Assembly (NCBI GenBank): GCA_039707465.1
Contig: CM077643.1
Span: forward strand, 66,404,605 to 66,468,604
Reading direction: 5' to 3'
Origin: Rhabdophis nuchalis
Taxonomy: Eukaryota; Chordata; Lepidosauria; Squamata; Natricidae
DNA length: 64,000 nucleotides
Below, in pieces: positions 21,656-33,219 of this stretch. The position numbers were made by a program, and so were the translations under genes. How positions within the stretch are numbered: position 1 is the stretch's first letter; each line of letters starts with the position of its first letter. The notes under the pieces were generated by a model that was given only the letters and a program-made list of their open reading frames with translations, made no database searches and was not told the DNA's origin.

Positions 21656-21880
21656 CAGGGATGTCCAAACTTGGGAACTTTAAGACTTGTGGACTTCAAC
21701 TCCCAGAATTCCCCAGCCAGCATAGCTATGCTGGCTGGGGAATTCTGGGAGTTGAAGTCCACAAGTCTTAAAGTTCCCAAGTTTGGACATCCCTGAGGTA
21801 TAGAGCATAGCTATGCTGGCTGGGGAATTCTGGGAGTTGAAGTCCACAAGTCTTAAAGTTCCCAAGTTTGGACATCCCTG
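21656..21880. mobile_element. Palindromic hAT MITE with an extra half copy
   Basis: Bases 21656-21795 form a complete palindrome, from CAGGGATGTCCAAACTTGGG to its complement. It is followed by AGGTA, TAGAG and a second copy of the right half (about 21806-21880). The 8-bp target-site duplication CCTTACCT flanks the whole unit (21648-21655 and 21881-21888). It shares its inner segment, with CTTCAACTCCCAGAATTCC, with the element at 15383-15517. Confidence 0.88.
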
Positions 21881-21949
21881 CCTTACCTAAACAGAGAAAT
21901 TGAATGAGTAGGCAAAAGGGAGTGGGAGTGTTAGCAATTATTACTTTCC

Positions 21950-22480
21950 TGCTGGCTTCTCCATTTTTATCACCTTCCTGCTGGCTTCTCCATTGATGTT
22001 ACTTGTGAGAAGCTGGCAGGGAGTATAAGAAATCAGACCTCTTCCTCATCCTTGACTGAACCAAAGCATTGTATGCCTCTTTGCCGGGGGAACCATGAGG
22101 AAAACTACCCCTGCTCCCCAACTGGGTCTGTCCTCAAGGGCCCACCTCAGCCTACCTTGCCAGCAGCATCCAAATAGCTTCCTTGTCCTTCTCTCATCAT
22201 CCATTGCTATTAAAAGAGATTTCAAATTTCAACCTCAGTTTCAAAGCAACCAACCCCAACTAGTGATTGGATTAGGGAAGTAGGAAAGAAAGCAGGGATA
22301 TACCCCCCCACCATCTTAATTTATGCCACACAATCTATGGGCTTCTGAGAAATGTAGTCTATTGGCATTGTGGTGCTGAAGCAGCCACAACTTTTTCAAA
22401 TTTTATTCCTGTAGGAGTCATATATCCTGGCATTCTGTAAGTTAGATCATTTGAATTATCTTGGTTCAATAATTGTTGCC
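21950..22480 (-). repeat. Member of an unclassified dispersed family
   Basis: Reversed, it contains AATAAAATTTGAAAAAGTTG then TGGCTGC, and CAAATGATCTAACTTACAGA. The same order of phrases occurs at 26850-26965, 33950-34172 and 60655-60830. It also holds a short imperfect repeat, CTTCCTGCTGGCTTCTCCAT. The class is unknown. Confidence 0.45.
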
Positions 22481-22984
22481 CTATAACCTCTGAATTTTCC
22501 CAGTTGAATGGTACAAACAGATTCAAAGTTTTAGTATTATATAAATGAATATGTACCATAATTTCTATTTAGATTTGATTATCAAAATAGGTTATAAATT
22601 TGGTTATACAATGTTTACATCTCCCAAGTAATTACTAGAAAAATTAACATGTCCCAGAAAAAATGTGAGAAACCTGTTAAGTACATGATGTGGGAAGAGC
22701 TCAGTTGAAATTTTATCTAAACTGTGAATTTATGAGATGTAGTCTTACCTTTAATCTTTTTTCTCTTTTTTGTTATTTGTTTGAAATGAATAACATTTCT
22801 TGTAAGGATGTTAGGGAAAGTTTATGGAGGTGTTAATTAAGTAGTTGGGGAATGTTAGGTAAAAAGTAATTATACCATAGTGAATAATATATGGCTGCTG
22901 TAAATTGGTCTTATAAGCTATTAAAATGTGAAAATACCTCCAAGTCTTCTTTTAATTAACTTGGTATCTCCCCCTTCATTTCAG
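22481..22984. other. End of PTPN21 intron 1
   Basis: AT-rich. It ends in a good polypyrimidine tract and acceptor (TCTCCCCCTTCATTTCAG). Confidence 0.5.
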
Positions 22985-23145
22985 AATTTTTGTGGATGTT
23001 TCCTTTATTCAGAACTTGGGAGAAAACCTGCCACTTTTTAATGGCCGCTGCTGCCGCTGCTGGTTGAGCATCCCAAACTCTTAATAGAAGAGAAAATATT
23101 GCCGGATGGTTTTCTGAAGCTTTTTGTGAATGAGTGAAGGAAGAA

Positions 23146-23325
23146 ATGCCTCTACCTTTTGGACTGAAGTTGAAACGAACTCGACGCTATACAGTATCTA
23201 GCAAGAGCTGTTTGGTAGCCCGTATCCATCTACTTAATAATGAGTTTGTGGAGTTCACGCTATCGGTGGAAAGCACTGGGCAGGAAAGTCTGGAGGCTGT
23301 GGCACAGAGACTTGAACTTCGAGAG
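23146..23325 (+). CDS. PTPN21: PTPN21 exon 2 (first coding exon)
   Basis: It begins [20 protein letters not shown], the invariant PTPN21 N-terminus, and encodes residues 1-60, the start of the FERM F1 lobe, ending in RLELRE. I chose the ATG at 23146 because the upstream in-frame triplets start from GTG rather than ATG and because it matches the known protein. The exon probably begins at 22985 after TTTCAG, giving 161 nt of 5' UTR. The donor is GAG|GTAGGA, phase 0. Confidence 0.97.
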
Positions 23326-23629
23326 GTAGGAAACTTGGCTGTTGCTATCTCCATCTTGGAATATAAGAGGATTAAAAACTAAAGTGTAGTAGGTCATATT
23401 CAGTTGTACATTTACTCTGTTACTATTATTATTGTCTGCTGCCTACAATATGTACTTATTCAAGTGTATTGAACAAACAGCAATCTTGTTATCTGTCACA
23501 TAATTATTTTTGACTGAAAGTAGCAGGGATTTGAATCTGATATTTTATATAGAAAACAAAGCAGATATTCAGTCAGTGATGTAGAGTTCCTCCGTCATCT
23601 TTCTGCACAATGGCTTCCCCAGCATTAAC

Positions 23630-23708
23630 ATTTGGTTTTGATATTGTTCGCTGCCCAGAGTCAATTGGATTGATATGGGCAGTTATATAAATTGAGTAAA
23701 TAAATAAA
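23630..23708 (+). mobile_element. CR1/L3-type LINE 3' tail
   Basis: CGCTGCCCAGAGTCAATTGG is followed by GGGCAGTTATATAAATTGAG and TAAATAAATAAA. Confidence 0.6.
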
Positions 23709-24559
23709 GCATTCACATAAACAAAACTGGATTGTGCAAAAAAAAAAAAAATCTCTACAAGGGTGCCTGCATGTAGCATGTAGCAAAATCTGTAAAGAAT
23801 CTTCACTAAGAACGGATTGTGCTATAAATACCTGAGAGATTATACTTAGATTGCCTGCGGTAGTAAGGTTACAGTCTAGGAACAGACAATATGAAAAACA
23901 AGCAGAGAAATAGAAACATATTCTTATCTTTAGCAACAGAAATTTCACTGAAATGAAGTAATGCCTAGAGACATTACCTGTGTAATGAATGTCACTGACA
24001 TAGTTGTTTGTATTGTCCTTAGTTCATTAAAAAGCCTAGTTATTATCAGTACATAATTATTAATCAACAATTTGACAAAATGTTGTGTTAGTATCCAGTT
24101 AGTATCCCATTCAGTTTTCCAACCAATAAGTCAGTTATATTTTTTTCAGCATATTCAGCTCCCATTCTGAACAGATTACAGACTGATGTTGATAACACCA
24201 AATGCAATCAACACAACAGATGTTTCTCATTAGCTTTATTTGCCTTTGAACATTTTTTATTTTTATAAGAGTAAATATTAGAGTTATCTCTCTCTTGTTT
24301 TTCAGTAAATTATTTTTTGTTAGTTAATTAGCTAATTTAAGACATATCTGAGTATGATGTTCATTTTTTGGATAATAAAGTAGAAGCCTGGATGACTTTC
24401 AATTCTTTACATTAAGAATGGGACTTTTCATTGTTATTTCATTCTTAGATTGTCCAGGAGGAAATTATGCTGACTCAAAAATAAAAGGTCTCATTTAAGT
24501 CGCTTTATAAGGCTGAGCAGGAGTTCCTTGGTGTGGCACAAAAATTTTGTTACAAACTC

Positions 24560-26113
24560 AGGTGAAACTCGAAAAATTAGAATTTCGTGCAAAAGTTCAT
24601 TTATTTCATTAATGCAACTTAAAAGGTGAAACTAATATATGAGATAGACTCATTACATGCAAAGCAAGATAATTCAAGCTGTGATTTCTCAAAATTGTGG
24701 TGATTATGGCTTACAGCTCATGAAAACCCCAAATCCACAATCTCAGAAAATTAGAATATTATGAAAAAGTGCAATATTCTAGGCTCAAAGTGTCCCACTC
24801 TAATCAACTAATTAAGCCATAACACCTGCAAAGGGTTCCTGAGCCTTTAAATGGTCTCTCAGTCTGGTTTAGTAGGAATCACAATCACGGGAAAGACTGC
24901 TGACTATAGAAAACCATCATTGACACCCTCCATAAGGAGGGAAAGCATCAAAAGGTAATTGCAAAAGAAGTTGGATGCTCCCAAAGTGCTGTATCAAAGC
25001 ACATTAATAGAAAGTTATGTGGAAGGGAAAAGCAGCAGGGATGACTGCAGCCTGGAGTGGATTGTCAGGAAAAGGCCATTCAAAAGTTTTGGGAACTTTC
25101 ACAAGGAGTGACTGAGGCTAGAGTCAGTGCATCAAGAGCCACCACACACAGACAGATCCTGGACATGGGCTTCAAATGTCGTATTTCTCTTGTCAAGCCA
25201 CTCCCGAACAACAAACATCAGAAGCGTCTTATCTGGGCTAAAGAAAAACGGACCTGGTATGTTGCTCAGTGGTCCAAAAGTCCTCTTTTCTGATGAGAGC
25301 AACTTTTGCATCTCATTTGGAAACCAAGGACCCAGAGTATGGAGGAAGAATGGAGAGGCACACACTACAAGATGCTTGAAGTCCAGTGTGAAGTTTCCAC
25401 AGTCTGTGTTGATTTGGGGAGCCATGTCAGCTGCTGGTGTTGGTCCACTGTGCTTCATTAAGTCCAGAGTCAATTTAGCTGTCTACCAGGAGATTTTGAA
25501 GCACTTCATGCTTCCTTCTGCATGCAAGCTTTATGGGGATGCTGACATCATTTTCCAGCTGCCCACACTGCCAAAAGCACCAAAACCTGGTTCAAAGACC
25601 GTGGGACTACTGTGCTTGATTGGCCAGCAAACTTGTCTGACCTGAACCCCATAAAGAATCTATGGGGCATTGCCAAGAGAAAGATGAGAGACATGAGACA
25701 GAACAATGCAGAAGAGCTGAAGGCCGCTATTGAAGTATCCTGGTCTTCCATAATACCTCAGCAGTGCCACAGGCTGATAGCTTCCATGCCACGCTGCATT
25801 GAGGCAGTAATTGCTGCAAAAGGGGCCCAAACCAAGTACTGAATACATATGCATGCTTATACTTTTCAGAGGTCCTATATTGTCCTATGTACAATCCTTG
25901 TTTTATTGATTGCATGTAAAATTCTAATTTTCTGAGATTGTGGATTTGGGGTTTTCATGAGCTGTACGCCATAATCATCACAGATGACAAATCACGGCTT
26001 GAACTATCTTGCTTTGCATGTAATGAGTCTATCTCATATATTAGTTTCACCTTTTAAGTTGCATTACTGAAATAAATGAACTTTTGCACGATATTCTAAT
26101 TTTTTGAGTTTTA
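24560..26113 (+). mobile_element. Tc1/mariner transposon, near full length
   Basis: The terminal inverted repeats are about 200 bp: left CTCGAAAAATTAGAATTTCG through CACAATCTCAGAAAATTAGA, and right the complement, ending about 26113. The length of about 1.55 kb and long IR/DR-type repeats fit Tc1-like elements shared with fish. The outer right terminus (after GAGTTT) has diverged, so the TA duplication is not clear. It lies in PTPN21 intron 2, same strand as the gene. Confidence 0.9.
24895..25842 (+). pseudogene. Tc1-like transposase, inactivated
   Basis: The transposase is spread over two frames with several stops in the N-terminal helix-turn-helix part. FSDESNF with the first catalytic Asp (about 25289-25310) and LIWGAMSAAGVGPL are present. 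After GDADIIFQ (about 25536-25559) a deletion has removed the block that normally holds the second catalytic Asp and shifted the frame. The third-acid region reads LDWPANLSDLNPIKNLWG (25615-25668), in which the expected acidic residue after NPI is Lys. It ends at TGA 25840-25842. Confidence 0.88.
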
Positions 26114-26849
26114 ATACGTGGGACCCTGTCAACTGTATATGGGAAAATAAATACTATTGATCTCCAGACAGGAAGCTTTCCCTGCATAGAAATGTTTTCC
26201 ATACTGGAAAAAATGAATCTTAGGCAGCCTTGCTCAATACATGGTGAAATTGGAAGGCAATCTGAATCTACTGCAGAAGTTATCCATATTTTCCATTGGA
26301 CAGGTTAATAATTCTTTACTTTCCTCTGTTTTGTTCCCAAGCAGCTCAGTTCAGCATTCATGATTGCTAGGAGCTCTGTTGTATCAGAAAAATATACTGT
26401 AATATTGGGCTAAAAGATGGTGCTAGGCCATTGTGAGTTTATTGTTTTAGTGGGGGTTTGAATTTGAACCTCACAAATTTTAGTACAATAGTCTTAATTG
26501 TTACCCTGTTAAAAATCAGATTATGGTTTTAAAACCAGACTACAAAATTTTAAATGATTCCCTTCCTCCATCTCAGTAAGCATTCTTGCAGAGATTGTTT
26601 TGGAAACGAAGTATGGATGGGCAAGGGAAATAGACACTATGCAACATGTAAGCAACATTCCTCAGAATATTCATTGCAAACAAAAAATATGTCTGTTATC
26701 TAACTAAGTTCATTTTAACAAGCTTTCGGTTTTAATCACTCTCCCCCACTACATTCGAAAGACATTTTGATCATCTTCCAAGTCTTGGATGTTTCTGAAG
26801 AAACTTTCCAGATCAGTATCTATACACTAAACTCTTGTTTCTGTAACTT

Positions 26850-26965
26850 TTAACTAGGTGAAACTATATACCATAGATCAACAATTCCTGAACCCAAGTA
26901 TTTCAAATGAGCTTACAGAATTGTCCAAAATCTGGAATCCATGATTCCCATAAAATTGAAATTTG
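26850..26965 (+). repeat. Member of an unclassified dispersed family
   Basis: Order of phrases: GGTGAAACTATATACCATAG, CAAGTATTTCAAATGAGCTT, ACAGAATTGTCCAAAATCTG and CCCATAAAATTGAAATTTG. The other copies are 21950-22480 (reverse), 33950-34172 and 60655-60830. Confidence 0.45.
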
Positions 26966-27537
26966 TTACAGTTTATAAAACATTTTATGACATAAAATTA
27001 TCATAAAACATTTTATGCTAATACAAATTGTCATTAAATATTTCTGTGTACAACTCCTGATGATTGACTGTGCTATACAGTTCAGCATGTTTTACTTTCA
27101 AGGCAGATACTTCTCTGAACATATTCGTGAATTCTTAAAATCTTTTCCAGTGAAGGCAGTACATTTGAAGCTTTTGCCATTGTTGATGTCACTGTAAAGA
27201 AATATCTCTGAAACAATGACCCAACAAGTCATGGGTTGTCTAGTTTTCTACTACGACCAGGTATCTTGCCTGTTTGAGGGGATTTGTTTTTAAATTACAT
27301 TTTATTTCTACTTTACCCTAAGGAGCTTAGGAAAGCATACCTTTAAAATACAAGAAGTAACTTTGGTTTAAGGTCATTCGGTAAATGTCATGACGTAATA
27401 GCTAGGTTTACACATTCTATTAAGTCTTGACCTGTTTGACACATATACACTGCATAGCTTCACACATAATACTGTGTCTTAAGCCATCATTGACAACTGC
27501 AGCTAGATTAACATATCACTTTATGACAAAATAACCA

Positions 27538-27596
27538 ATTATTGTAATTTCATTGTAACTTTAGTACAATGACAATAAAGATTATTATTATTAAAA
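27538..27596 (+). mobile_element. LINE 3' tail
   Basis: TAGTACAATGACAATAAAGA is followed by (TTA)n, a tail form common to CR1/L2-like LINEs of squamates. Confidence 0.5.
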
Positions 27597-28002
27597 GGGA
27601 AGACACTATACTGAAGCTTTAAGAGTCCCCTTGGAAGATGCATAGAAAATGGAAGACAATGGTGGCATGGATAATGTCCTTGGAATGAACATTGAAATAC
27701 TAAGTAAGCAGGGGAGGCTACAAGCAGGACAAGTTGTCGAGTGGCTTCTCTTTCAGGTTGCAGCCTAACTATGGAAGTCAACATGACATCAGTGATGATC
27801 CCTTCCAAAACCCTACTCTTTAATTCCAGAACACCAACTGATAAAACGACTATTTTCTATGATTTAAACCTCGATGAAAACAGCTGAACTAAAGACCTGG
27901 CTGACAGAAGAAGTGAAAGTTCACCCGTCCCGTCTTTGTCTACTTGAGCTGTTCTTTTATACCAATAATGAAAAATAAAAGGATGGCTGTAGAGGTCTAC
28001 AT

Positions 28003-28115
28003 CAGTGTTTCTCAACCTCAGCAATTTTGTAGATGTGTAGACTTCACCTCCCAGAATTGACCAATTGGTGGATTCTGGGAATTTAATCCACATATCTTAA
28101 AAGTTGCTGAAGTTG
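28003..28115. mobile_element. Diverged palindromic hAT MITE
   Basis: CAGTGTTTCTCAACCTCAGC at the left is matched by a decayed complement, AAAAGTTGCTGAAGTTGA, at the right. The inner CTTCACCTCCCAGAATTGAC and GATTCTGGGAATTTAATCCA are older versions of the core of the 15383 and 21656 elements. Confidence 0.7.
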
Positions 28116-28499
28116 AAAAAAAAACCTGGTCTACAAACATTCTATCTCACTGACAAAATGCTTGACATTCTGCCATTTTTCTGCCATTTCATGCATGCTA
28201 ATGGGTTTGGATATAGATTCTGTTAGTGAAAAATCCCAAGCATTTTGTGATACTATTCATACAAGTTGATCTTGTTTAGCTTACAACTAAAATATTGTAT
28301 TCTCTGACTGGAAGAGAGTTTACTGTTCTACTTTGAATAGTTGCACTTTATATTCCATATCCCACCTTTTTTAAAAACTACAAAAATAATATAAAAATAT
28401 AATATAAATATAATATGTTACAAAGACAGTCCTCAGTCTATGACCTGATGATTATTTGGAGTCACGATGGCCTTGGAATGGATGTTTTGTGGCCCACAA

Positions 28500-28530
28500 A
28501 AGGCAATCAAGGAAAGGAAAGGAAAGGAAA
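28500..28530. repeat. (GGAAA)n short tandem repeat
   Basis: Four to five units of GGAAA within AAGGAAAGGAAAGGAAAGGA. Confidence 0.6.
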
Positions 28531-28787
28531 ACTTTTTCTGTGGTAATACTAACGTACATTTATTTACCCAAACATTTGAAATGATTTTATAGCATTTGTC
28601 TGCAATTTATAGATTTTGTTACAACCCAGGTTGATGGAGGATTGTTTGTTTTATTTTTATTATAGTACTCATATCTTTGAATCCATTCCGATGAATGACA
28701 TACTGGAAATGAAATAAGAAATATAAACCATGTTTATCAGTAAAGCAGGTGTAATTTAAATCATGATTTATATGGGGATGTCTAGAT

Positions 28788-29132
28788 CAGTGATGGCATA
28801 CGTTTTTCTGCTCGAGTGCCAAAAGGGCACGCATGCCTACACCCATAATGCAATGCCCTCCTCCCGCGCATGCGCGCACAATCCTCCCACGCATGTGCAC
28901 AGGCCTCATTGAAGCCTCCAGACTTCTGGTAGGCCTATTGGGCTGTTTTTTGCCCTCTCCAAGCTTCAGGAAAGCCTCCAGAACCTGTGGATGGTGAAAA
29001 ACAGGCCCAACAAGCCTACTGGAAGTTTGGAAATGTCAGTGCTGGAGCTGACATAGGGCAACGCCTCACGTGCCCTCAGATATGGCTCTGCATGCCAGCT
29101 GTGGCACACGTGCCATAGGTTAACCATCACAG
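28788..29132. mobile_element. hAT MITE, CAGTGATGG family (345 bp)
   Basis: Its termini are CAGTGATGGCATACG and ATAGGTTAACCATCACAG. A perfect 8-bp target-site duplication, GTCTAGAT, lies at 28780-28787 and 29133-29140. The interior has CCTCCAGACTTCTGGTAGGC and GAAGCCTCC phrases shared with 37336-38442. Confidence 0.88.
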
Positions 29133-29140
29133 GTCTAGAT

Positions 29141-30035
29141 GGTCTCTTGCCTTGGCACGTAAATATATATATAATATGAATTTACAAATCTTAATATTTC
29201 TAAGTACCGTTTAAAATTTCGCTTCAAAACATAACATTTGAAATATTATGAAGAGGACTTAATCTAACACATTCTATTGTATAGTTATATCTCCTTTTCT
29301 AGATTTGTATCCTATGTTTTGAACTTTGGTTCAAGTTAATAAAAAATAGGTCACAAATTAGTGAAGAAAATTCATTTTTTGTCCGTGTGGTTTATTTTAT
29401 TACAAGTGCTTATTAGGAGATTTTAAAAATATTCTGGGAGCAGATATTTCTAGCAGGCAGGCCCAGTACTGTGGATTATTTATATCCCATGCTACATGTT
29501 TCTAATTATCATAAATGCTTGCTTCAAGAATACTAGGACTACAGTACATCACATGATAATCGGTATTGAAAGATAAACAGATTCCTGTGGTCATTTGAAC
29601 TTAAAACCTAGTTGTAGGAATTGAGGTCCTCCCTCCCCCTTGCCTTGTCTTTGCTAATCCTCCTTCATCTGAGGCTGCTTGAGTCAATCCCCAACAGCTG
29701 GTGTTTTGCATTACTTTTGTGAAGCAATTTGTTATGTGGTTTCTGCTGCCTAGATGGTGTGAAAATATCTTAACCATACTTGGAAATATTTTATGTTCCC
29801 AGTTTCAAGAAACATAACTTAAAATCTCCATCTAGCTGGAGTCTTCTTAATTATCAAGATTCAATAAATCCATTATAACAGTCTTAATGCCATTATTAAA
29901 GAACGAGTCAGTACAATATTGTGCTATATGTAAAGCCCATTTAAATATATGCTGTATATTTATGTTGCTTGTTTCCTACATTTATTACCTCTTAACATTT
30001 GTCCAGAACCTGGGTGACCATTTTTTTAATGTTTA
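29141..30035. other. PTPN21 intron 2, no recognised feature
   Basis: AT-rich; nothing supported. Confidence 0.4.
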
Positions 30036-30039
30036 TGTG

Positions 30040-30290
30040 AAGTTTGCCTAGTGTGACAATTCAAAGCTACACTAGCGCTGAAGAAATAACTCTTCAACCA
30101 GTTCTTGCCTTTATGACCATTGCAGGGTCCATCAATCATGTCGCCATTCACATGCTTTGCAAACAGCATGCAATTTCACTAAGCAAAAATTGTAAGCTCA
30201 GGCATGGTTCACTTAGTGATACTGATGCTACTGCATATCATTTAAGTGAATTCAAAAGAGATGTAAGTGAAGTCAGGTAGAGTGTAGAAT
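30040..30290. mobile_element. Diverged Tigger-like MITE
   Basis: It contains TTTATGACCATTGCAGGGTC, TCACTTAGTGATACTG and TTTAAGTGAATTCAAAAGAG, in the same order as the copies at 2101 and 54340. The ends are lost. Confidence 0.45.
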
Positions 30291-30450
30291 GTCACAGATT
30301 AAGTTGGGTTTGCAAACTTTGCAACAACACCATGTCTCAAAATGACAAAGGAATCCAAGTGAGAAGAAATGCACCTGTCCTCAGTCATTTTCAATCTATA
30401 TACGTAGCAAATGAAACAATTATAGAATCCTGCCACCTAACAAAACAAAA

Positions 30451-30665
30451 TCAGTTTGGTGTAATAGTTAAGGCATCATGCTAGAAACCAAGAGAGAGGG
30501 AATTCTAGTCCTGCCTTAGGCACAGAGCCAGTTGTGTAACCTTGGACCAGTCACTCTCTCTCAGCCCTAGGAAGCAGCCAATGGCAAACCACTTCTGAAA
30601 TATTACCAGAAAAGTATAGAGACTTTCCAGGCAGTTGTCTAGAGTCAAAAACTGTCACAAAAAAG
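30451..30665 (+). mobile_element. tRNA-derived SINE
   Basis: Its head reads CAGTTTGGTGTAATAGTTAA with an A-box-like segment and GAATTCTAGTCCTGCC near the B-box position. The body has CCTTGGACCAGTCACTCTCT and CAGCCAATGGCAAACCACTT, and the tail AGAGTCAAAAACTGTCACA resembles a BovB 3' end. This is Sauria-SINE-like. Confidence 0.75.
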
Positions 30666-30669
30666 CAAT

Positions 30670-32010
30670 TAAATTCAGAACCATACCGCTCAATGGAAAG
30701 AATCAACCTGCCAGTCTGTACAACTCCTGAAATTCAAGTTGTGCGTTCAAGGTAGCTATTCTCTTCCTTTCTCCCTTCCCTTTCCTTGAAACAATATCTG
30801 TTCTTTACAGCAACAGCTATGTGAGATCCTGACCTGTCCAAGCAGAGTGGGAACAAACTCTGACAGTGATTTGGTCCCAGCTGCGCATGCTATATAAAGT
30901 ATGCTATATATTCCCTGCAGCATTGTGCCAAAGCCTTCTATGTCATCTTTCTATCAGTGATCCAGCCATGAGCACAGTCAGCTTGGGCTTCTATGGCTAG
31001 ATCTCCATGGATCCACATTGAAGCCGTGTCAGATCAGATTCCTATTCTGCCTGCAGAAATGCCTGTCTAGGTTGATTGGCAGCAAATTCTGGTAATGACC
31101 TTGTACTTCAAAACATTTTTGGCACCTCCCCCCCCCTCTTAAATCTATTCATGAACATTGCCCACTAAAAATGTTTGTACAAGACAGCTATAAACATCAG
31201 GCCGATATAAGCATCATTCCTTTTACCCACTTGACAGAGTAGTGATTGAAGTACAGCTCCTAGTACCTCCAGCTAACCATTGCCAATTATGAGGAATGCT
31301 AAAGAATTTGTGAGAGGTTCTTCTCACACTGATAAAAGAGTCTGCAGGTATTAAAACAGGAAACACATGCTGACTTTCATGGAAGAGGCAAGTTTTCAGC
31401 CCACTGCATTGAAACAAATATGAAAAAATGAACAAGCACCTTTCCTGTTTCAACTGTCTCTATGTAAGTATCTCACTTGAAAGTAATCATTGGAATTTTT
31501 GGGTTATAATTTTTAGCCTTCCTTCCAATAAACATATTTCACAGAACTCTGATATTGTTTCTTGAATTAACTATTTTGAAGTATCCAAGAAAGAGTTATA
31601 GTTTCAGCATTAAGTGGAGAGCCATAAATCTTAATCCCATTACTGAACTACTTGTCTATAGAAAGTTCTGAAGTGGAAGAAGGATTGCACACAGATCTTG
31701 ATAACAAGCTAGCTGTTAGTGTCATGAGGAAAGAGAATTTTTCATATACTTTGTTGGAGGAGGAAGATTCAGGTCAATTAGAGCACCTGAAGTTATACAA
31801 TCATATTACTGGCAATGAGGTGGTGATTTACATGAGGTAATTGTTTACATAGCTGTGGTATGATGTTTTGTCCATTTTAGGTTTGGTTAAATTGTGAATT
31901 CATTTCAACAGGACTTAAGTATACTGGTTGGTGGAGTTCTATATGCAAAATATTCATTAATTTGACAGATTAGCAGAATGCTAAGAAGCATGCCTAATTT
32001 TCAAAGTATT
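30670..32010. other. PTPN21 intron 2, no recognised feature
   Basis: It includes a 62-codon open frame at 31652-31840 with no motif that I recognise and no splice context. Otherwise nothing supported. Confidence 0.4.
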
Positions 32011-32019
32011 ATATACATT

Positions 32020-32220
32020 TATTCTTGGTTTTGAAAGACCTAGAACTAAGACGTTTTCTGACAGAACAATTAATGACTTATCTCCAGAAAATATGGGTGC
32101 TCCAATAGTGGTGGCTTTAAACAAGAGATTGGATAACCAATTGTCTGAAGTGGTATAATGTTTCCTGACTACAAAACCTCTATGGTCTTTTCTAATTCTG
32201 TTATTCTGTTATTTTGACAT
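32020..32220 (+). mobile_element. CR1 LINE 3' end, diverged
   Basis: It contains CTGACAGAACAATTAATGAC, GGGTGCTCCAATAGTGGTGG and ATAACCAATTGTCTGAAGTG, ending in TTCTGTTATTCTGTTATT, the CR1 terminal octamer repeat. Confidence 0.65.
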
Positions 32221-32224
32221 ATTT

Positions 32225-33040
32225 CCTTAAGGAATAAATAGCATTGTACTACTAGCTTTTCCACATTGTTTTTTCCTGTGTTCATGTATTTTATACTAGT
32301 TCAATCCATTCTTAAGCATTGCCACCACCAGTATTCTTAGGCTGAATATCTACGCCATTTGTTGAAAATTGCAATTAATGGAACATAATTATGTAAAAAT
32401 ATGTCTACGGCTGATTTACTTCCTGGAAATTGAATGAAGAGTAACTTGTTAAAATTAAGAAATCTTACAACAGCATTATTCTTGAATGCTTAAAATATTT
32501 CTAGAGTTATGTCAGCTTTCTATAGGACTGGTATATGTCTTCTGCTAATGTTAGCAGTTTGTTTAGACATGATTAAAATGTTACTGCCTTTTAATATACT
32601 TCACACTGTAGTATTCTTAAATGCAATTAGAGCACCTGAAGCAAAACATACAATTGCAGCTATGCATGTGTGCCAGAGAGAGCATATTTTATTCATGTGG
32701 AAACTGCTATGAATTATCTAAGCATCCAAAATTGATACTTTTTCTTTTATAATTCTAGATTACTATAGAGAGAAATGAGTATGTACCATGTCTATTTGTA
32801 AAGACAGGGATTTTTTTTTTAAGGGACTTTTTTCAAATGATAAAGATCTGTATTTGAGCTGATTTGTTTTACATGATGATCATGCTGCATATGTAAATAT
32901 GAATTAAAGCTATATATTATTCTATGCTGATTTATTACACTTGTTTATTGTATATAAAGGATTAAAATGACACTTTCTACTATTTGTGATATACCTTCTT
33001 TCATTTTTTTAAACATGTAACATGGTTCCTTTTCATATTT
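32225..33040. other. PTPN21 intron 2, no recognised feature
   Basis: AT-rich; nothing supported beyond the exon 3 acceptor at its end. Confidence 0.4.
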
Positions 33041-33049
33041 TCCTTTTAG

Positions 33050-33219
33050 ATTACCTATTTTAGCCTTTGGTATTTCAACAAGCAGAACCAGCGCAGGTGG
33101 ATAGACTTGGATAAGCCTCTCAAAAAGCAACTGGATAAATATGCATTGGAGCCAACTGTATTCTTTGGTGTGGTGTTTTATGTGCCTTCTGTCTCTCAAC
33201 TTCAGCAGGAAATTACCAG
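33050..33219 (+). CDS. PTPN21: PTPN21 exon 3
   Basis: It encodes [20 protein letters not shown] onward to QQEITR, the rest of the FERM F1 lobe (residues 61 to about 117). Acceptor CCTTTTAG, donor AG|GTGAAT, ends in phase 2. The preceding intron of 9.7 kb is the longest between coding exons and holds the Tc1 element. Confidence 0.96.

Noticed and set aside
30451..30530. Functional tRNA gene
   Set aside because: A-box-like and B-box-like segments are present, but no complete cloverleaf can be drawn, and the following body is that of a SINE.
31652..31840. 62-codon open frame MSIESSEVEEGLHTDLDNKL onward
   Set aside because: It looks protein-like in composition, but it matches no family that I know, lacks exon signals and lies in PTPN21 intron 2. 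It may be an old retrotransposon fragment, but I cannot support that.
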